Below the pieces are notes generated by a model. That model saw nothing but the letters and a program-made list of their open reading frames with translations, searched no databases and was not told where the DNA came from. Below are positions 16,817 through 26,232 of a DNA stretch of 64,000 nucleotides, piece after piece (within the stretch, counting starts at the first letter, position 1; each line of letters begins with the position of its first letter). This DNA comes from Mediterraneibacter butyricigenes (GTDB taxonomy: Bacteria; Bacillota; Clostridia; Lachnospirales; Lachnospiraceae), in NCBI RefSeq assembly GCF_003574295.1, contig NZ_BHGK01000001.1, positions 930,001 to 994,000 on the forward strand, read 5' to 3'. The position numbers were made by a program, and so were the translations under genes.

Positions 16817-19800
16817 ATGAAAAAACGAATCCTATCAGGGTTGTTAGTAGCGGCAATGCTACTCGCATCATTGCCAACAGCCGCATTTGCGGCGGATGAT
16901 ACGAATGCTGAAGCACTTGACACCGGTGAAACCCAAACGATCCTACCTCAATCAGAGGAGGATGCGGAGCAGTCGACTGTCACCGCACCAAGCTATGAAG
17001 TATCTACTACAGCTGAACTCAGCAACGCGCTGACGCAGATTGCGACAAGAGCCGAGGATGAAGCGACCATTGTACTGAAGGCGGATGTAACGCTTCCCAA
17101 CGACGCTACAAGCGGATATATTTCATTTTTTGGTGCGAATGGCAAGCATATTACTGTGAAAAGCGACGAGGGAGAAATGAAGAAGCTCTCCTTTCCTTCT
17201 TATGGTGTTCTGACCGGTGACTGCACCTTTGATAATGTCAATGTGACCGGCAGCAGACTGTTCTGCAATGGCTATCATACAATTTTTACGGAAAACAGTC
17301 AGATCCATTTAAGCGAAACACTCTACGGCGGCGGCTACAAAACAACAGTAGACAGCACCTATGTGGTGATTGCCGCCAGCGGCTCTATCAACCCGTCCTC
17401 TTCTAGTGGTCTGCACGATGTGATCGGCGGCTCCTATCAAGGCTCCGTTGAGGGTGACACCTATTTGGAAATCACGGGCGATATTCAAATGCAGAGCGGC
17501 AACCATCTGAACCCCGGCTGCATGACGGGCGACGGCAGCAGCGGCGATGGCAGGGATGTGCCCGATGTCTATGTTGGCGGCAATGCTACGCTGATTTATG
17601 ACAACAAAAGTAGTACCGCGTCTCCTGCAATTGAAGGCACATACGGCTGCGAAATGAAGGGGGATGTTACTCTGGATGTTCGTGCAGGCTGTGTGGCGGG
17701 CATTGTCGGTACGGAGGAGCCGGTCGATAAATCCATCATTCGTGGTAATTTGCATATCATTGCAGGTAATCCTGCTTATGAGAATACCGATCGGATTCTT
17801 CGGTTAGGTAGCAACTGGCCGATTGTCGGCGCAGGTCATCTTTTTGCAGCCATGCCCGGTGCTGTGGGCAATTATGCCATCAATGGCAATATTGTAATCG
17901 ACACCTATGAAAATGTATGGGCATGGGACAAAGGAACTGAGCCCGACTCGTATGATCTGCCAAACATTTACGGAGCCCTGCGCGGTAACGTAGGCGGCAG
18001 CATTACGATTAACGTGCACGGCTCCCATGTGGAAGATATAACCGGGGCGGATCGCTCTAATGTTACTGGTAATGTAACGATCAATGCAGTGAATGCGGAG
18101 CTGAAAAATTCGTACTATGAAGATGAAGATTACGATGAAGGCGATATTTATGCAAATTACAGCAGTATAATCAATGGTAAATGCTCCATCAATGTGGATG
18201 GCGGCGATGTAAATATCATCCAACTGACAAACTTTGAGCAAATCAATGAAGGCTCTCAGATTACAATTACAGGCAGTCCGAAAATCCGCACTGGTGTGGT
18301 TTCTACTTCTAATTATGACACAACCCCGGAGAATGTAGCTGTTACGCTGACCGACTGTACTGCAACAATTCCGTTTATTCAATCATCCACGCATACCCAT
18401 GTGACCAACAATTCTGATGTGAAATTAAACGGCTTATGGCTCACAGGCAGTTTGACAGTTGACGAAGGCAGTATTCTCAAAACCGATGATTTAGACGATA
18501 TGGAACTGTCTGGCAATGTGGTCGTAAACGGTACATGGGAACAGCTTTTTACCAACAGCTCGAGAGCAGCGGCCTATGATGTCACGATTGAAGGGACGAT
18601 GACAGTTGGGACAGGCGGTAAATATATTGGTCACGGTTCAACTCATGTTGCTGGTGATGTAAGTTCCTGTGGCATGATGGCGTTGATGAAGCCGTCTGAG
18701 TTTGGCGGGAACTATGCAGGCACAAACGCAGAGCTGCGCTTACCGGCAGTCGTGACGAATTACACAGCTGCTGATATCCCGTTGAAAATCGGCGGCCTTT
18801 CCACCGGCACCACCACGGTCAACACGGTGGACCCCACCAACTGGCAGACTCTGAAAAAGCCTGCACTTGGTGACAACTATATCCTCTCAAAGAAAAACAC
18901 AGACGCCCCCGCGCAGGATGTGTTTGTACTGGGCAATGCCGATGCCGTGGGAGACGGCTGGTTCCTCAAGCGCATGTCCGATGCCAATGGCTCGAACGAT
19001 TACTATATGTGGCAGGTGGCAAACGGTGTCCGCGTCATCTTCGACAAGAACGGCGGCGATACCGAAGCCTCTCCGCGTATTATGTCGCAGGAGAAGGTTG
19101 CAGGCAGTGCAAACCATTTTGACCTGCCGACGACCAATCCGACCCGTACCGGCTACCTGTTCAATGGCTGGAATACCAAGGCGGACGGTACAGGCGATGC
19201 CTTTACCGCTACGACCGATGTCAAAAATAATATGACTGTCTACGCGCAGTGGAAGCCGGATGAAGCGTATGCCGTTAAAATCGCACCGATGAACCTGACG
19301 GTTTATGTCGGCGGTGACGGCTATCACGGCGTGATCGGTGAAGATGGCAAGTTTGCTGCGAATGATCTGCCGGATATCGGTTTCTATATCACTCTGCCGG
19401 ACGATATTAACACAATGCTCGGCGGTACAGATGAAAACCCGGTTGATTTGAGCGACAAACTACGACTGACCTCTGACGACGACAACGGTACAATGCGCAG
19501 CTGGAGTCTGGAGCTGTACAGCGATGAAAGCAAGAGCCATGTTATGGAGAACGGACGTCGGGTCTATATCTACAAGCTCCGCCAGATCGACGACGGCGAG
19601 GAGACCGTCCCCCGCGTACAGTTCACCGGTGCGGACGGCTCGGTCATGACTGAATCGAAGTTTCAGGCGCTGCTCACCGACCAGTTCCGCAACTACAAGA
19701 TCAGCGTGTATCAGGGTCTGCTGGATGAACAGATATACAAGGCGACTTTAACCGCGGATGGCCAGACCTTCACCCGTCCAATCAAGCTGGGCACTGGCAC

Positions 19801-20605
19801 GCTGAAGGTCCGCGGCAACAATGATACGACTTATCGTGCTATCGAGAACAACACGATTCCGAGCGTTAATCCGCAGGAAAAGGATATCATGCTTGTCAGC
19901 ACTGCACAGACAGACACGCAGTATTATATCAATAACAGCGGTATCAGCGCATCCTCTGACGGTGTAAAACTGATGGTCGATCACAGTCTGGATGATGCAC
20001 TTTTAAGTGCGTACATCAATCGAACCTCCAACACCGAAGGCAAGTATTCATATCAGTTCCGTTATCTCGATCTGGTTGATACCTCAAACGGCAATACCTA
20101 CGTTACCATGGGTGCTGGTCAGAAAATGAACCTGTACTGGCCGGTCCCCAGCGATGCAAAGTCAAACTCTGAGTTCCGTATCATCCACTTTAAGGGCATC
20201 GACCGCGACAGTGACGCTGATGTGAATGAACTTTTGACCACTCGTATTCCGGAGGAACTGACATGTGAAACGGTTACAATCGGCGGACAGAAATTCGTTA
20301 AGTTCGCAGTTGACTCCTTCTCTCCGTTCGCACTGCTATATGAAAAGGATACGTCTACGCCAACTCAACCATCCGGCGGCGAAGCTCCGAACCAGCCGGG
20401 CACCCCGGATACCCCCGTCACACCGAATCAGCCGAACACCCCGGACGTGCCGAGTAACCCCGGTACGCCGGATCGTACCCCCAAGACAGGTGATACGATG
20501 AATCTGGCGCTGTGGCTTTCCCTGATGGGACTGTCTTTGGCTGGATTGTTTGGTTCACTGATCGTTGTGAAAAAGAACAGCTATCGTGGCAAACGGATGA
20601 AATAA
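16817..20605 (+). CDS. large sortase-anchored surface protein
   Basis: This is a 1262-residue secreted protein. It has a signal peptide (KKRILSGLLVAAMLLAS, cleavage near AFA-ADD). A long region of about 650 residues is rich in beta-strand turns and Gly/Asn, suggesting a beta-helix adhesin. An InlB-type Listeria-Bacteroides repeat follows at about 745-815 (FDKNGGDTEASP, TGYLFNGWNTKADGTG, TVYAQW). Then come two further domains and a Pro/Thr-rich wall-spanning stretch. The C-terminus has a PKTGD sortase signal, a hydrophobic helix and a basic tail. Codon use favours GGC and CCG more than the flanking genes, which suggests transfer. The ligand is unknown. Confidence 0.88.
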   Translation: MKKRILSGLLVAAMLLASLPTAAFAADDTNAEALDTGETQTILPQSEEDAEQSTVTAPSYEVSTTAELSNALTQIATRAEDEATIVLKADVTLPNDATSGYISFFGANGKHITVKSDEGEMKKLSFPSYGVLTGDCTFDNVNVTGSRLFCNGYHTIFTENSQIHLSETLYGGGYKTTVDSTYVVIAASGSINPSSSSGLHDVIGGSYQGSVEGDTYLEITGDIQMQSGNHLNPGCMTGDGSSGDGRDVPDVYVGGNATLIYDNKSSTASPAIEGTYGCEMKGDVTLDVRAGCVAGIVGTEEPVDKSIIRGNLHIIAGNPAYENTDRILRLGSNWPIVGAGHLFAAMPGAVGNYAINGNIVIDTYENVWAWDKGTEPDSYDLPNIYGALRGNVGGSITINVHGSHVEDITGADRSNVTGNVTINAVNAELKNSYYEDEDYDEGDIYANYSSIINGKCSINVDGGDVNIIQLTNFEQINEGSQITITGSPKIRTGVVSTSNYDTTPENVAVTLTDCTATIPFIQSSTHTHVTNNSDVKLNGLWLTGSLTVDEGSILKTDDLDDMELSGNVVVNGTWEQLFTNSSRAAAYDVTIEGTMTVGTGGKYIGHGSTHVAGDVSSCGMMALMKPSEFGGNYAGTNAELRLPAVVTNYTAADIPLKIGGLSTGTTTVNTVDPTNWQTLKKPALGDNYILSKKNTDAPAQDVFVLGNADAVGDGWFLKRMSDANGSNDYYMWQVANGVRVIFDKNGGDTEASPRIMSQEKVAGSANHFDLPTTNPTRTGYLFNGWNTKADGTGDAFTATTDVKNNMTVYAQWKPDEAYAVKIAPMNLTVYVGGDGYHGVIGEDGKFAANDLPDIGFYITLPDDINTMLGGTDENPVDLSDKLRLTSDDDNGTMRSWSLELYSDESKSHVMENGRRVYIYKLRQIDDGEETVPRVQFTGADGSVMTESKFQALLTDQFRNYKISVYQGLLDEQIYKATLTADGQTFTRPIKLGTGTLKVRGNNDTTYRAIENNTIPSVNPQEKDIMLVSTAQTDTQYYINNSGISASSDGVKLMVDHSLDDALLSAYINRTSNTEGKYSYQFRYLDLVDTSNGNTYVTMGAGQKMNLYWPVPSDAKSNSEFRIIHFKGIDRDSDADVNELLTTRIPEELTCETVTIGGQKFVKFAVDSFSPFALLYEKDTSTPTQPSGGEAPNQPGTPDTPVTPNQPNTPDVPSNPGTPDRTPKTGDTMNLALWLSLMGLSLAGLFGSLIVVKKNSYRGKRMK

Positions 20606-20612
20606 GCCATCA

Positions 20613-20645
20613 GGAGGCTGGGAGATTCCCAGCCTCCTTCAGACC
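20613..20645 (+). terminator. terminator after the surface protein gene
   Basis: The perfect 11-bp arms GGAGGCTGGGA (20613-20623) and TCCCAGCCTCC (20627-20637) form a hairpin seven bases after the stop, followed by a T-rich stretch. Confidence 0.8.
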
Positions 20646-20706
20646 TTTTTCCCTTTTCTTTCTCTCCATACTTCTTTCTACTTCCAACTTTTTCTTTTCT
20701 GACCGC

Positions 20707-22101
20707 TCATTTTTTCCCTCGGATTTCTGGTTGGAACGCCTTAATATCTTTTGCAATCTCCCCACTCAGCAACAGCATACAGATCAGGTTCGGGATTGCC
20801 ATCAATGCATTTGCAATATCCGAGAAATTCCAGACCAGACTCAGAGTCTGTGTACATCCCACATATACGACCATCGAAAATACCACACGATAGATCATGT
20901 TATATCTGTGAGTTCCCAGCAAATATTCAAACGCTTTTTCTCCGTGATACTCCCATCCTAAAATCGTGGAAAATGCAAACAGCGTGATTCCAATCGTCAC
21001 AAGCCATCCGCCTGCCGAGCCCAGAATCGTCTCAAATGCGGCGATCGTCACATCGGAACCTGTCAGCAGTTCTCCCGCCGCATCGGTCATTCCAAGTACA
21101 CCGGACGATGCAATCGCCAGTCCGGTAATCGTGCAGACAACGATCGTATCCCAGAAGGTTCCGGTCATGTTGATATAGCCCTGCCGCACCGGATTATCGG
21201 TCGTTGCCGCTGCTGCCGTGATCGCTGCCGAGCCCATTCCTGCTTCATTGGAGAATACACCTCGTGCCACACCGAATCTCATCGCGCTCATCATAGATGC
21301 TACGATAGAACCACACATTCCGCCGCCGACTGCCTTGACAGAAAATGCCATTTTAAAGATCATAGCCAAACCTGTCGGAAGATTGGACAGATTTCCGAGA
21401 ATCACGATTACTCCGCAGATCACATAAAAAATCGCCATCACCGGTACGACAACCGATGATACTTTTGAAATGGATTTGATACCGCCCACAATGATCAGCA
21501 AAGATAAAATCGTAATGATAATTCCAGTCATCCAGGTTGGAACGGCAAAGGTCGCATGTAAGGCACTGGCAATGGAATTTCCCTGCGTCATGTTTCCGAT
21601 ACCAAAGGATGCAATCACTGCAAACAACGCGAACAGCCACGCCAATGTTGCTCCGAATGTTTTATTTTTCAGCCCCTTTTTCATGGTATACATCGGGCCT
21701 CCACTCATCTCACCTTTAGCGTTGACCTCGCGATACTTAATTGCCAACATACATTCACTGAATTTTGAAGTCAGGCCGAAAGCTGCCGAAATCCACATCC
21801 AGACCAGTGCCCCAGGGCCACCGGAGACCATGGCTGTTGCCACTCCTACAATGTTACCGGTACCAATGGTTGCCGCAAGAGCCGTCGTCAGTGCCGAGAA
21901 TGGGGACACATCGCCCTCGCCTCTGCTCTTTGTCCTGGCTTCTTTGCTCAGCGTGTTTTTCAACGCATAACCCAGATTTCTCCAGGTCAGAAATCCGGTC
22001 CGAATCGTCAGGAACACTCCGGTTCCTACCAATAGAAGCAGCATCACCGGTCCCCAGACGAAATCATCCACTGCCGTTACGATTGCATTTAAATTTTCCA
22101 T
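20707..22101 (-). CDS. alanine/glycine:cation symporter, AgcS family
   Basis: The product is 464 residues from the ATG at 22101 (MENLNAIV), with an AAGGTGAGGG site upstream. The frame stays open to 22140 but without a better start. The family signature is present (ALAATIGTGNIVGVATA, GGPGALVWMWISAAFG, and later RGVFSNEAGMGSAAI). It is a Na+-coupled importer of alanine or glycine with about ten helices. It is transcribed leftward from a consensus promoter at 22320-22349, with a ~210-nt leader holding an early terminator hairpin, so it is probably attenuated. Confidence 0.93.
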   Translation of the reverse strand: MENLNAIVTAVDDFVWGPVMLLLLVGTGVFLTIRTGFLTWRNLGYALKNTLSKEARTKSRGEGDVSPFSALTTALAATIGTGNIVGVATAMVSGGPGALVWMWISAAFGLTSKFSECMLAIKYREVNAKGEMSGGPMYTMKKGLKNKTFGATLAWLFALFAVIASFGIGNMTQGNSIASALHATFAVPTWMTGIIITILSLLIIVGGIKSISKVSSVVVPVMAIFYVICGVIVILGNLSNLPTGLAMIFKMAFSVKAVGGGMCGSIVASMMSAMRFGVARGVFSNEAGMGSAAITAAAATTDNPVRQGYINMTGTFWDTIVVCTITGLAIASSGVLGMTDAAGELLTGSDVTIAAFETILGSAGGWLVTIGITLFAFSTILGWEYHGEKAFEYLLGTHRYNMIYRVVFSMVVYVGCTQTLSLVWNFSDIANALMAIPNLICMLLLSGEIAKDIKAFQPEIRGKK

Positions 22102-22258
22102 ACCCTCACCTTTCTTCCTTCTGCTTTCTCCATCTTTCACTACATGTTCCGGGATTGTATGCGGTCGTCAAGGGCTTAAGCAAACTTAGACTTTGGCTCG
22201 TCGCTTCGCGTAAAAAGACTGTGTCCTGACACATTCCGTCGCCTGTGGCGGTCACACG

Positions 22259-22294
22259 ACAAAAAAGAGCCATGTTTTGAACAACATCGCTCTT
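22259..22294 (-). terminator. early terminator/attenuator in the agcS leader
   Basis: On the minus strand AAGAGCGATGTT (22294-22283) pairs with AACATGGCTCTT (22276-22265), followed by TTTTTTG. It lies only ~20 nt after the predicted start of the promoter at 22320-22349, and the symporter gene starts ~160 nt further on. Several more short hairpins (for example TGTGTCAGGACACA) follow in the leader. It could instead be the end of an upstream transcript. Confidence 0.6.
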
Positions 22295-22319
22295 CTTCTC
22301 CATGTATTGATTTTTCTGT

Positions 22320-22349
22320 ATTATACGTTCAAATCGGCCTTCTTGTCAA
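22320..22349 (-). promoter_or_regulatory. promoter of the agcS gene
   Basis: On the minus strand TTGACA (22349-22344) and TATAAT (22325-22320) are exact consensus hexamers with an 18-bp spacer. It points toward the AgcS symporter gene. Confidence 0.75.
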
Positions 22350-22440
22350 GCCTGAATCTCTATTTCTATTCCCAGAATTTTCCCGGCAGTTGCCGGATCG
22401 TTACCGTTCAAACCACGGCTGATCGCTACGCTGATCAGTC
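22346..22440 (-). pseudogene. unidentified 3' gene fragment
   Basis: On the minus strand a reading frame of ~31 codons with coding-like composition (LISVAISRGLNGNDPATAG, then KILGIEIEIQA and a TGA at 22346) follows directly on the dehydratase remnant. It has no start and is preceded by an in-frame stop. It looks like the C-terminal end of a deleted gene whose family I cannot name. The agcS promoter -35 box overlaps its end. Confidence 0.3.
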
Positions 22441-22797
22441 ATGAGGATGCGAGTTTTGGCTTGAATGCGTTGCGTCTTTCTGGTTCATAATCAGCATCTG
22501 CAGACGATTCTCCACATTTGCAAAACTTACATCCGGATCGTAATCCAATGGCAGGATCTGCGCGTCCAGGTAAAGTTCTTTTAATCTTTTTGAGATACCT
22601 CTGCCCACCACATGATTCGGCAAACAACCAAACGGCTGTAAGATCACGAAGGTCCGGCAGCCTTCCTCTGCATGGTGTAAAATCTCTGCCGGAATCAGCA
22701 CGCCCTCTCCCGCATCAAAGGCAGCTATCTTTGTGGTGGTAGACCCCACATCTACACCGACAAGAACTGCCTCCTGCTTTTCCTGCTTTTCAACCAT
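22435..22797 (-). pseudogene. collapsed 2-hydroxyacyl-CoA dehydratase (activator N-end joined to C-end)
   Basis: The 120-residue open frame joins two far-apart parts of a very large protein (normally well over 1,000 residues). Residues ~1-42 hold the BadF/BcrAD/HgdC-type ATPase start, with the phosphate loop VGVDVGSTTTKIAAFD. Residues ~44-105 are the typical C-terminal end of the fused dehydratase (FVILQPFGCLPNHVVGRG, ILPLDYDPDVSFANVENRL). Everything between is missing, apparently by an in-frame internal deletion, and the last ~15 residues are foreign. It cannot be a working activator or dehydratase. Confidence 0.8.
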
Positions 22798-22950
22798 GTT
22801 TTATCTGTTTCCTAGTAATTCTCTTCATAATATAATGGAATTCCTCTCCATTTTCCATTCCATTATATTATCCCTCTGAATTCCGAAATTCAACATTTTT
22901 TTGAAAAGTGTTCAGATTCGGACATTTTAAAACAGTCTGCAAATTCATTA

Positions 22951-24759
22951 TCATCCTGGCAAACTTCCCTCCAAACACAACCGCCCAAACCCCTCCCGGT
23001 TATCCGGCACCCGCTCCATCTCCGGCAGCGCCTTCGCCCCTCTTCTTAAATAAGCTTTCACCTTTTCCCCATATAAAAAAGGATCATTTCCGCGCACAAT
23101 CCCCCATTCCATCAAAAGAGCTGCACTGCCCGTTACAAAAGGTGTCGCGAAGGAGGTCCCGCTGAATTCCCGATAAATCCCGGCGGATGCCAGAGTTACG
23201 ACTCCCACTCCCGGCGCACACAGATCGGGCTTCCATCCTCCGATCGCTGTTGTTTCTTCCGCACGCACGAGCTGACTGACACTTCCTCTTCCCGAGAAAT
23301 CTGCATAAGACAGTGTCCGGGCATCGTAAGCGCCCACCGTGATCACCCTCTGCGCTGTGGACGGGATGGTCAAAGTTGTATTCTGCCGTGGAAATAAAAA
23401 GGCAGTTTCCCGATTCAACACCGCCTGTGACGGCAGCCAGAATGCCACCGTTCCCAGCACAAGCTTTCGCGGAATCAGATAAATTTTCCAGATTCCATCC
23501 GCTACGTATGCATTTGCCGACAGAAAATCCAGATAAATCTCCTGGTTGGTACTGTACGGACTGGGTTTCCCGTAGTACAGCAGGATTTCTGTGCCATCCA
23601 GCGTCAGCCGCTGCGTTCCGAGTCTTTCCTGAATCGGCCCTGCTCTTTGACCGGACGGACTCTCCAGTACAATCTCGATCTCATCTGTATAATTTTTCCA
23701 GATCTGCACATTCAACACCGGTTCTCCTGCCGATACCGCAAACTGTACCTCCTGCGAGCGGCCCGTTTCCAGTTGAACAGCCGTATGTCCTGCAGAATTC
23801 CCCTCATTTCCGCTGCCCACACAGATCACAGATTTCCAATAATTTGATAAATCATCTATAAAACGCTCCAGTAAACTATTTCCATCATGTGCTCCATAAG
23901 TATTTCCGAAACTTAAATTCACTGCCACCGGACGCCTGTACTCCAGAGCCTTTTCTACTACATAATTTAATCCCATCATCAGTTCGGTGGTTCTGGGAAA
24001 CCCTTCCTGTCTTGCATTTCCAAGCTTCACCACCAGCAGATCCGATTCCGGTGCGACTCCTGCATAAGCAGTTCCACGCCCTCCCCCATTTCCGGCTGCG
24101 ATCGCTGCAACCGGAGTCCCGTGTCCCGAAAAATCCGAACTTGGAATCCTCTGCCTTCGTTCTTCCGGATTCTGCAACCGAAGCGCCTCGTCAATCTGCA
24201 CCTTTGTGTATTCCGTTCCCCTCCCGTAACCTTTCGGCGGATTTCCCGGTATCGTCTGATCCCATAAATTTAAAATCCGGGTACTCCCGTCTTCATGACG
24301 AAAGTCCCGGCTTTCATACGCAATTCCGCTGTCTAATACAGCCACCAATACGCCCCGTCCTTTTAAATTGCTCCTTCCTGTTCCCTCGCGATCGTTGCCT
24401 CTGTCTTCTGTGCTTTCCGACTGCAACGGAAAGATACAGGAGGCTGCACGTCCTGCTGCCACCTGAAAAAACAATCGTTTTGGTTTTTCAATATATTCAA
24501 TTTCCGGAATCTCAGACAAACGGTCGATCTGAGATTCTTCGATCAGAATCACTGCATATTCATTGAGAAGTTCTGTTACGGATGCTCCAAGGGCTCGAAC
24601 TGCTTCAAGGCTTCCCGAATATTTTACGATCAGTTCCCATGTTCGCTCCGCCGGTTCATAGCCCACATCCAGTTCCAAAGAACGTTCTCGTTCCTCCGCC
24701 GTCGCATCCAGCGCAAGATTTAACAGATTTTCTATCTTCTGATCCTGCAAATGCTTCAC
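22951..24759 (-). CDS. S8 family serine peptidase, Csp-like
   Basis: This 602-residue subtilisin-fold protease has a complete catalytic triad: Asp in VAVLDSGIAY (about residue 143), His in FSGHGTPVAAIA (about 213), and Ser in FSGTSFATPFVTG (about 545). An N-terminal prodomain-like part of ~110 residues and a ~200-residue insertion between His and Ser are present, as in clostridial CspBAC germination proteases. No signal peptide is seen, so it may act inside the cell or spore. No germination genes flank it, so a germination role is only possible. It is transcribed leftward alone. Confidence 0.88.
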   Translation of the reverse strand: MKHLQDQKIENLLNLALDATAEERERSLELDVGYEPAERTWELIVKYSGSLEAVRALGASVTELLNEYAVILIEESQIDRLSEIPEIEYIEKPKRLFFQVAAGRAASCIFPLQSESTEDRGNDREGTGRSNLKGRGVLVAVLDSGIAYESRDFRHEDGSTRILNLWDQTIPGNPPKGYGRGTEYTKVQIDEALRLQNPEERRQRIPSSDFSGHGTPVAAIAAGNGGGRGTAYAGVAPESDLLVVKLGNARQEGFPRTTELMMGLNYVVEKALEYRRPVAVNLSFGNTYGAHDGNSLLERFIDDLSNYWKSVICVGSGNEGNSAGHTAVQLETGRSQEVQFAVSAGEPVLNVQIWKNYTDEIEIVLESPSGQRAGPIQERLGTQRLTLDGTEILLYYGKPSPYSTNQEIYLDFLSANAYVADGIWKIYLIPRKLVLGTVAFWLPSQAVLNRETAFLFPRQNTTLTIPSTAQRVITVGAYDARTLSYADFSGRGSVSQLVRAEETTAIGGWKPDLCAPGVGVVTLASAGIYREFSGTSFATPFVTGSAALLMEWGIVRGNDPFLYGEKVKAYLRRGAKALPEMERVPDNREGFGRLCLEGSLPG

Positions 24760-24894
24760 CTGCTTTACACAGCTCTTCCTTCATCCTATGCTGATTGCAG
24801 GTCTTTCGTGCGTTCTGATTTCACAGATTCAGCTCACTGTAGTTTCACATTGCATTGCCCGGTTCATCCCTGTTTCCCGATTTTGATCATTTCC

Positions 24895-25911
24895 TTAATT
24901 AAATCCGATCAGTCTTCTCGCCACAGAATATGCCATCGAAGAAATCTTTCTTCCCGGACGTCCCGGAATATTCATGGTCTGACCAAGGATTCCGTACCGG
25001 ATCCTTAAGAACGTCTTTCCGTCTCTGTCCTTCAGATACTGCCACAGTTCTCTCTTCTTTCTCAGGTTCTCCGGATTCTTAGAACGAATACAGAGAATCG
25101 AGGAAACCGTCATCATGATTGCCAGATAATTCAACATATATTTCCGCAGTTTCTTGCTCTTGATCTTCTTTAACTGGTACATATCGATCATGGATCTGGT
25201 CACAAACAACTGCTGGTCGATCCGGCTGATCATAACCTTTTCATTGACAGACTGGTCTTCTCTTCCGATATAATATCTGTAAAAATCCACATCAATATAA
25301 TATAACGTCCGCACATGTGGCAACGGATAATATACATAAATATTGTCCACATAGAATGTATGTTTCGGCAAACGCAACTGGCAAAGTTTCAACAATTCTG
25401 TCCGATATAAAACAGAATGCATCAGAATGTACTGATCCAGATGGAATCTTCCGATATCATCCCATCGGAAAATCTCATTCTGCGGAAGCACATTTCGATA
25501 ATGGATCACCTTTTTATGCTCCATTCCAACCTTTTCATAGACATAGTTGGAAATCACCATGTCCACTTCCTTCTTTTGCTCCACAAATGATTTCACCACA
25601 TCCAGAATCTTGAACAGGGCTTCTTCGTCTACCCAGTCATCACTGTCCACTACTTTATAATACAGACCAGTAGCATGATCCAGTCCTACATTGACTGCAT
25701 CTCCATGTCCGCCATTTTCCTTATTGACTGCCTTTACAATCGTCGGATATTCCTTCTCATAGCGTGCGGCAATCTCCGCAGTCTCATCCTTCGATCCGTC
25801 ATTTACCACAATAATCTCTACGTCTTCTCCTGCCGGTAAAATAGACTGAATCGCATGTTCCATATATTCAGCGGAATTATAGCAGGGGATTGCAAATGAT
25901 ATATACTTCAT
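24895..25911 (-). CDS. glycosyltransferase family 2
   Basis: This 338-residue protein has an N-terminal GT-A domain (SFAIPCYNSAEYMEHAI, IIVVNDGSKDETAEIA) and the metal-binding DSDD near residue 93 (KVVDSDDWVDEEAL). The C-terminal ~130 residues are basic and helical, without clear membrane spans. It transfers a sugar from a nucleotide donor, probably for teichoic acid or surface polysaccharide. It lies alone between the protease gene and the small-RNA candidate. Acceptor and donor are unknown. Confidence 0.88.
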   Translation of the reverse strand: MKYISFAIPCYNSAEYMEHAIQSILPAGEDVEIIVVNDGSKDETAEIAARYEKEYPTIVKAVNKENGGHGDAVNVGLDHATGLYYKVVDSDDWVDEEALFKILDVVKSFVEQKKEVDMVISNYVYEKVGMEHKKVIHYRNVLPQNEIFRWDDIGRFHLDQYILMHSVLYRTELLKLCQLRLPKHTFYVDNIYVYYPLPHVRTLYYIDVDFYRYYIGREDQSVNEKVMISRIDQQLFVTRSMIDMYQLKKIKSKKLRKYMLNYLAIMMTVSSILCIRSKNPENLRKKRELWQYLKDRDGKTFLRIRYGILGQTMNIPGRPGRKISSMAYSVARRLIGFN

Positions 25912-26084
25912 TTTCTTTTCCTCTCAATGTCTTCATTTTCTCTTATCCATAGTCTCTCTGTCATTATACTTTACTCCCCCTGATTTTCCAACCCTCTTTT
26001 CGTTCACAATTTGTTCATTTGTCATTCAAAAAACTTTCATCTATTCCTCACGATTTCTTCATTTCTCTTCGATATACTAACATC

Positions 26085-26220
26085 ATCAAATAAAGAAAGA
26101 CCACTGACTAGTAAGCCTGCCAAGGCAATACTATTTTGAATAAACTTTTTCATAATACATGCCGGGAATCGCGAAAGCGGTTACCCGGCATCCTCCCTTT
26201 TCAGGGGAGTTTTTCTTTTT
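26085..26220 (+). ncRNA. candidate structured small RNA
   Basis: The 320-base gap 25912-26232 holds three hairpins in a row on the plus strand. The first is TAGTA/TACTA with an inner GCCT/AGGC (26109-26133). The second is ATGCCGGG/CCCGGCAT (26159-26191) with an inner CGC-GAAA-GCG, a GNRA tetraloop. The third is a terminator, CTCCC/GGGAG (26193-26209), followed by TTTTTCTTTTTT. A possible -10 box TATACT lies at 26073-26078, but the -35 is poor. No open frame explains it. The end is well defined; the start is a guess. Confidence 0.6.
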
Positions 26221-26232
26221 TATCCCTTTTTC

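Noticed and set aside
22106-22303. 65-residue minus-strand open frame upstream of the AgcS gene
   Set aside because: It covers a terminator hairpin and several other hairpins, has no ribosome site, and the region reads better as an RNA leader.
22141-22313. Glycine riboswitch in front of the glycine/alanine symporter
   Set aside because: The conserved glycine aptamer core could not be found in the leader by eye.
23376-23861. Long plus-strand open frames opposite the subtilase gene and other large genes
   Set aside because: They are antisense shadows of well-supported genes, with no ribosome sites and no recognisable features.
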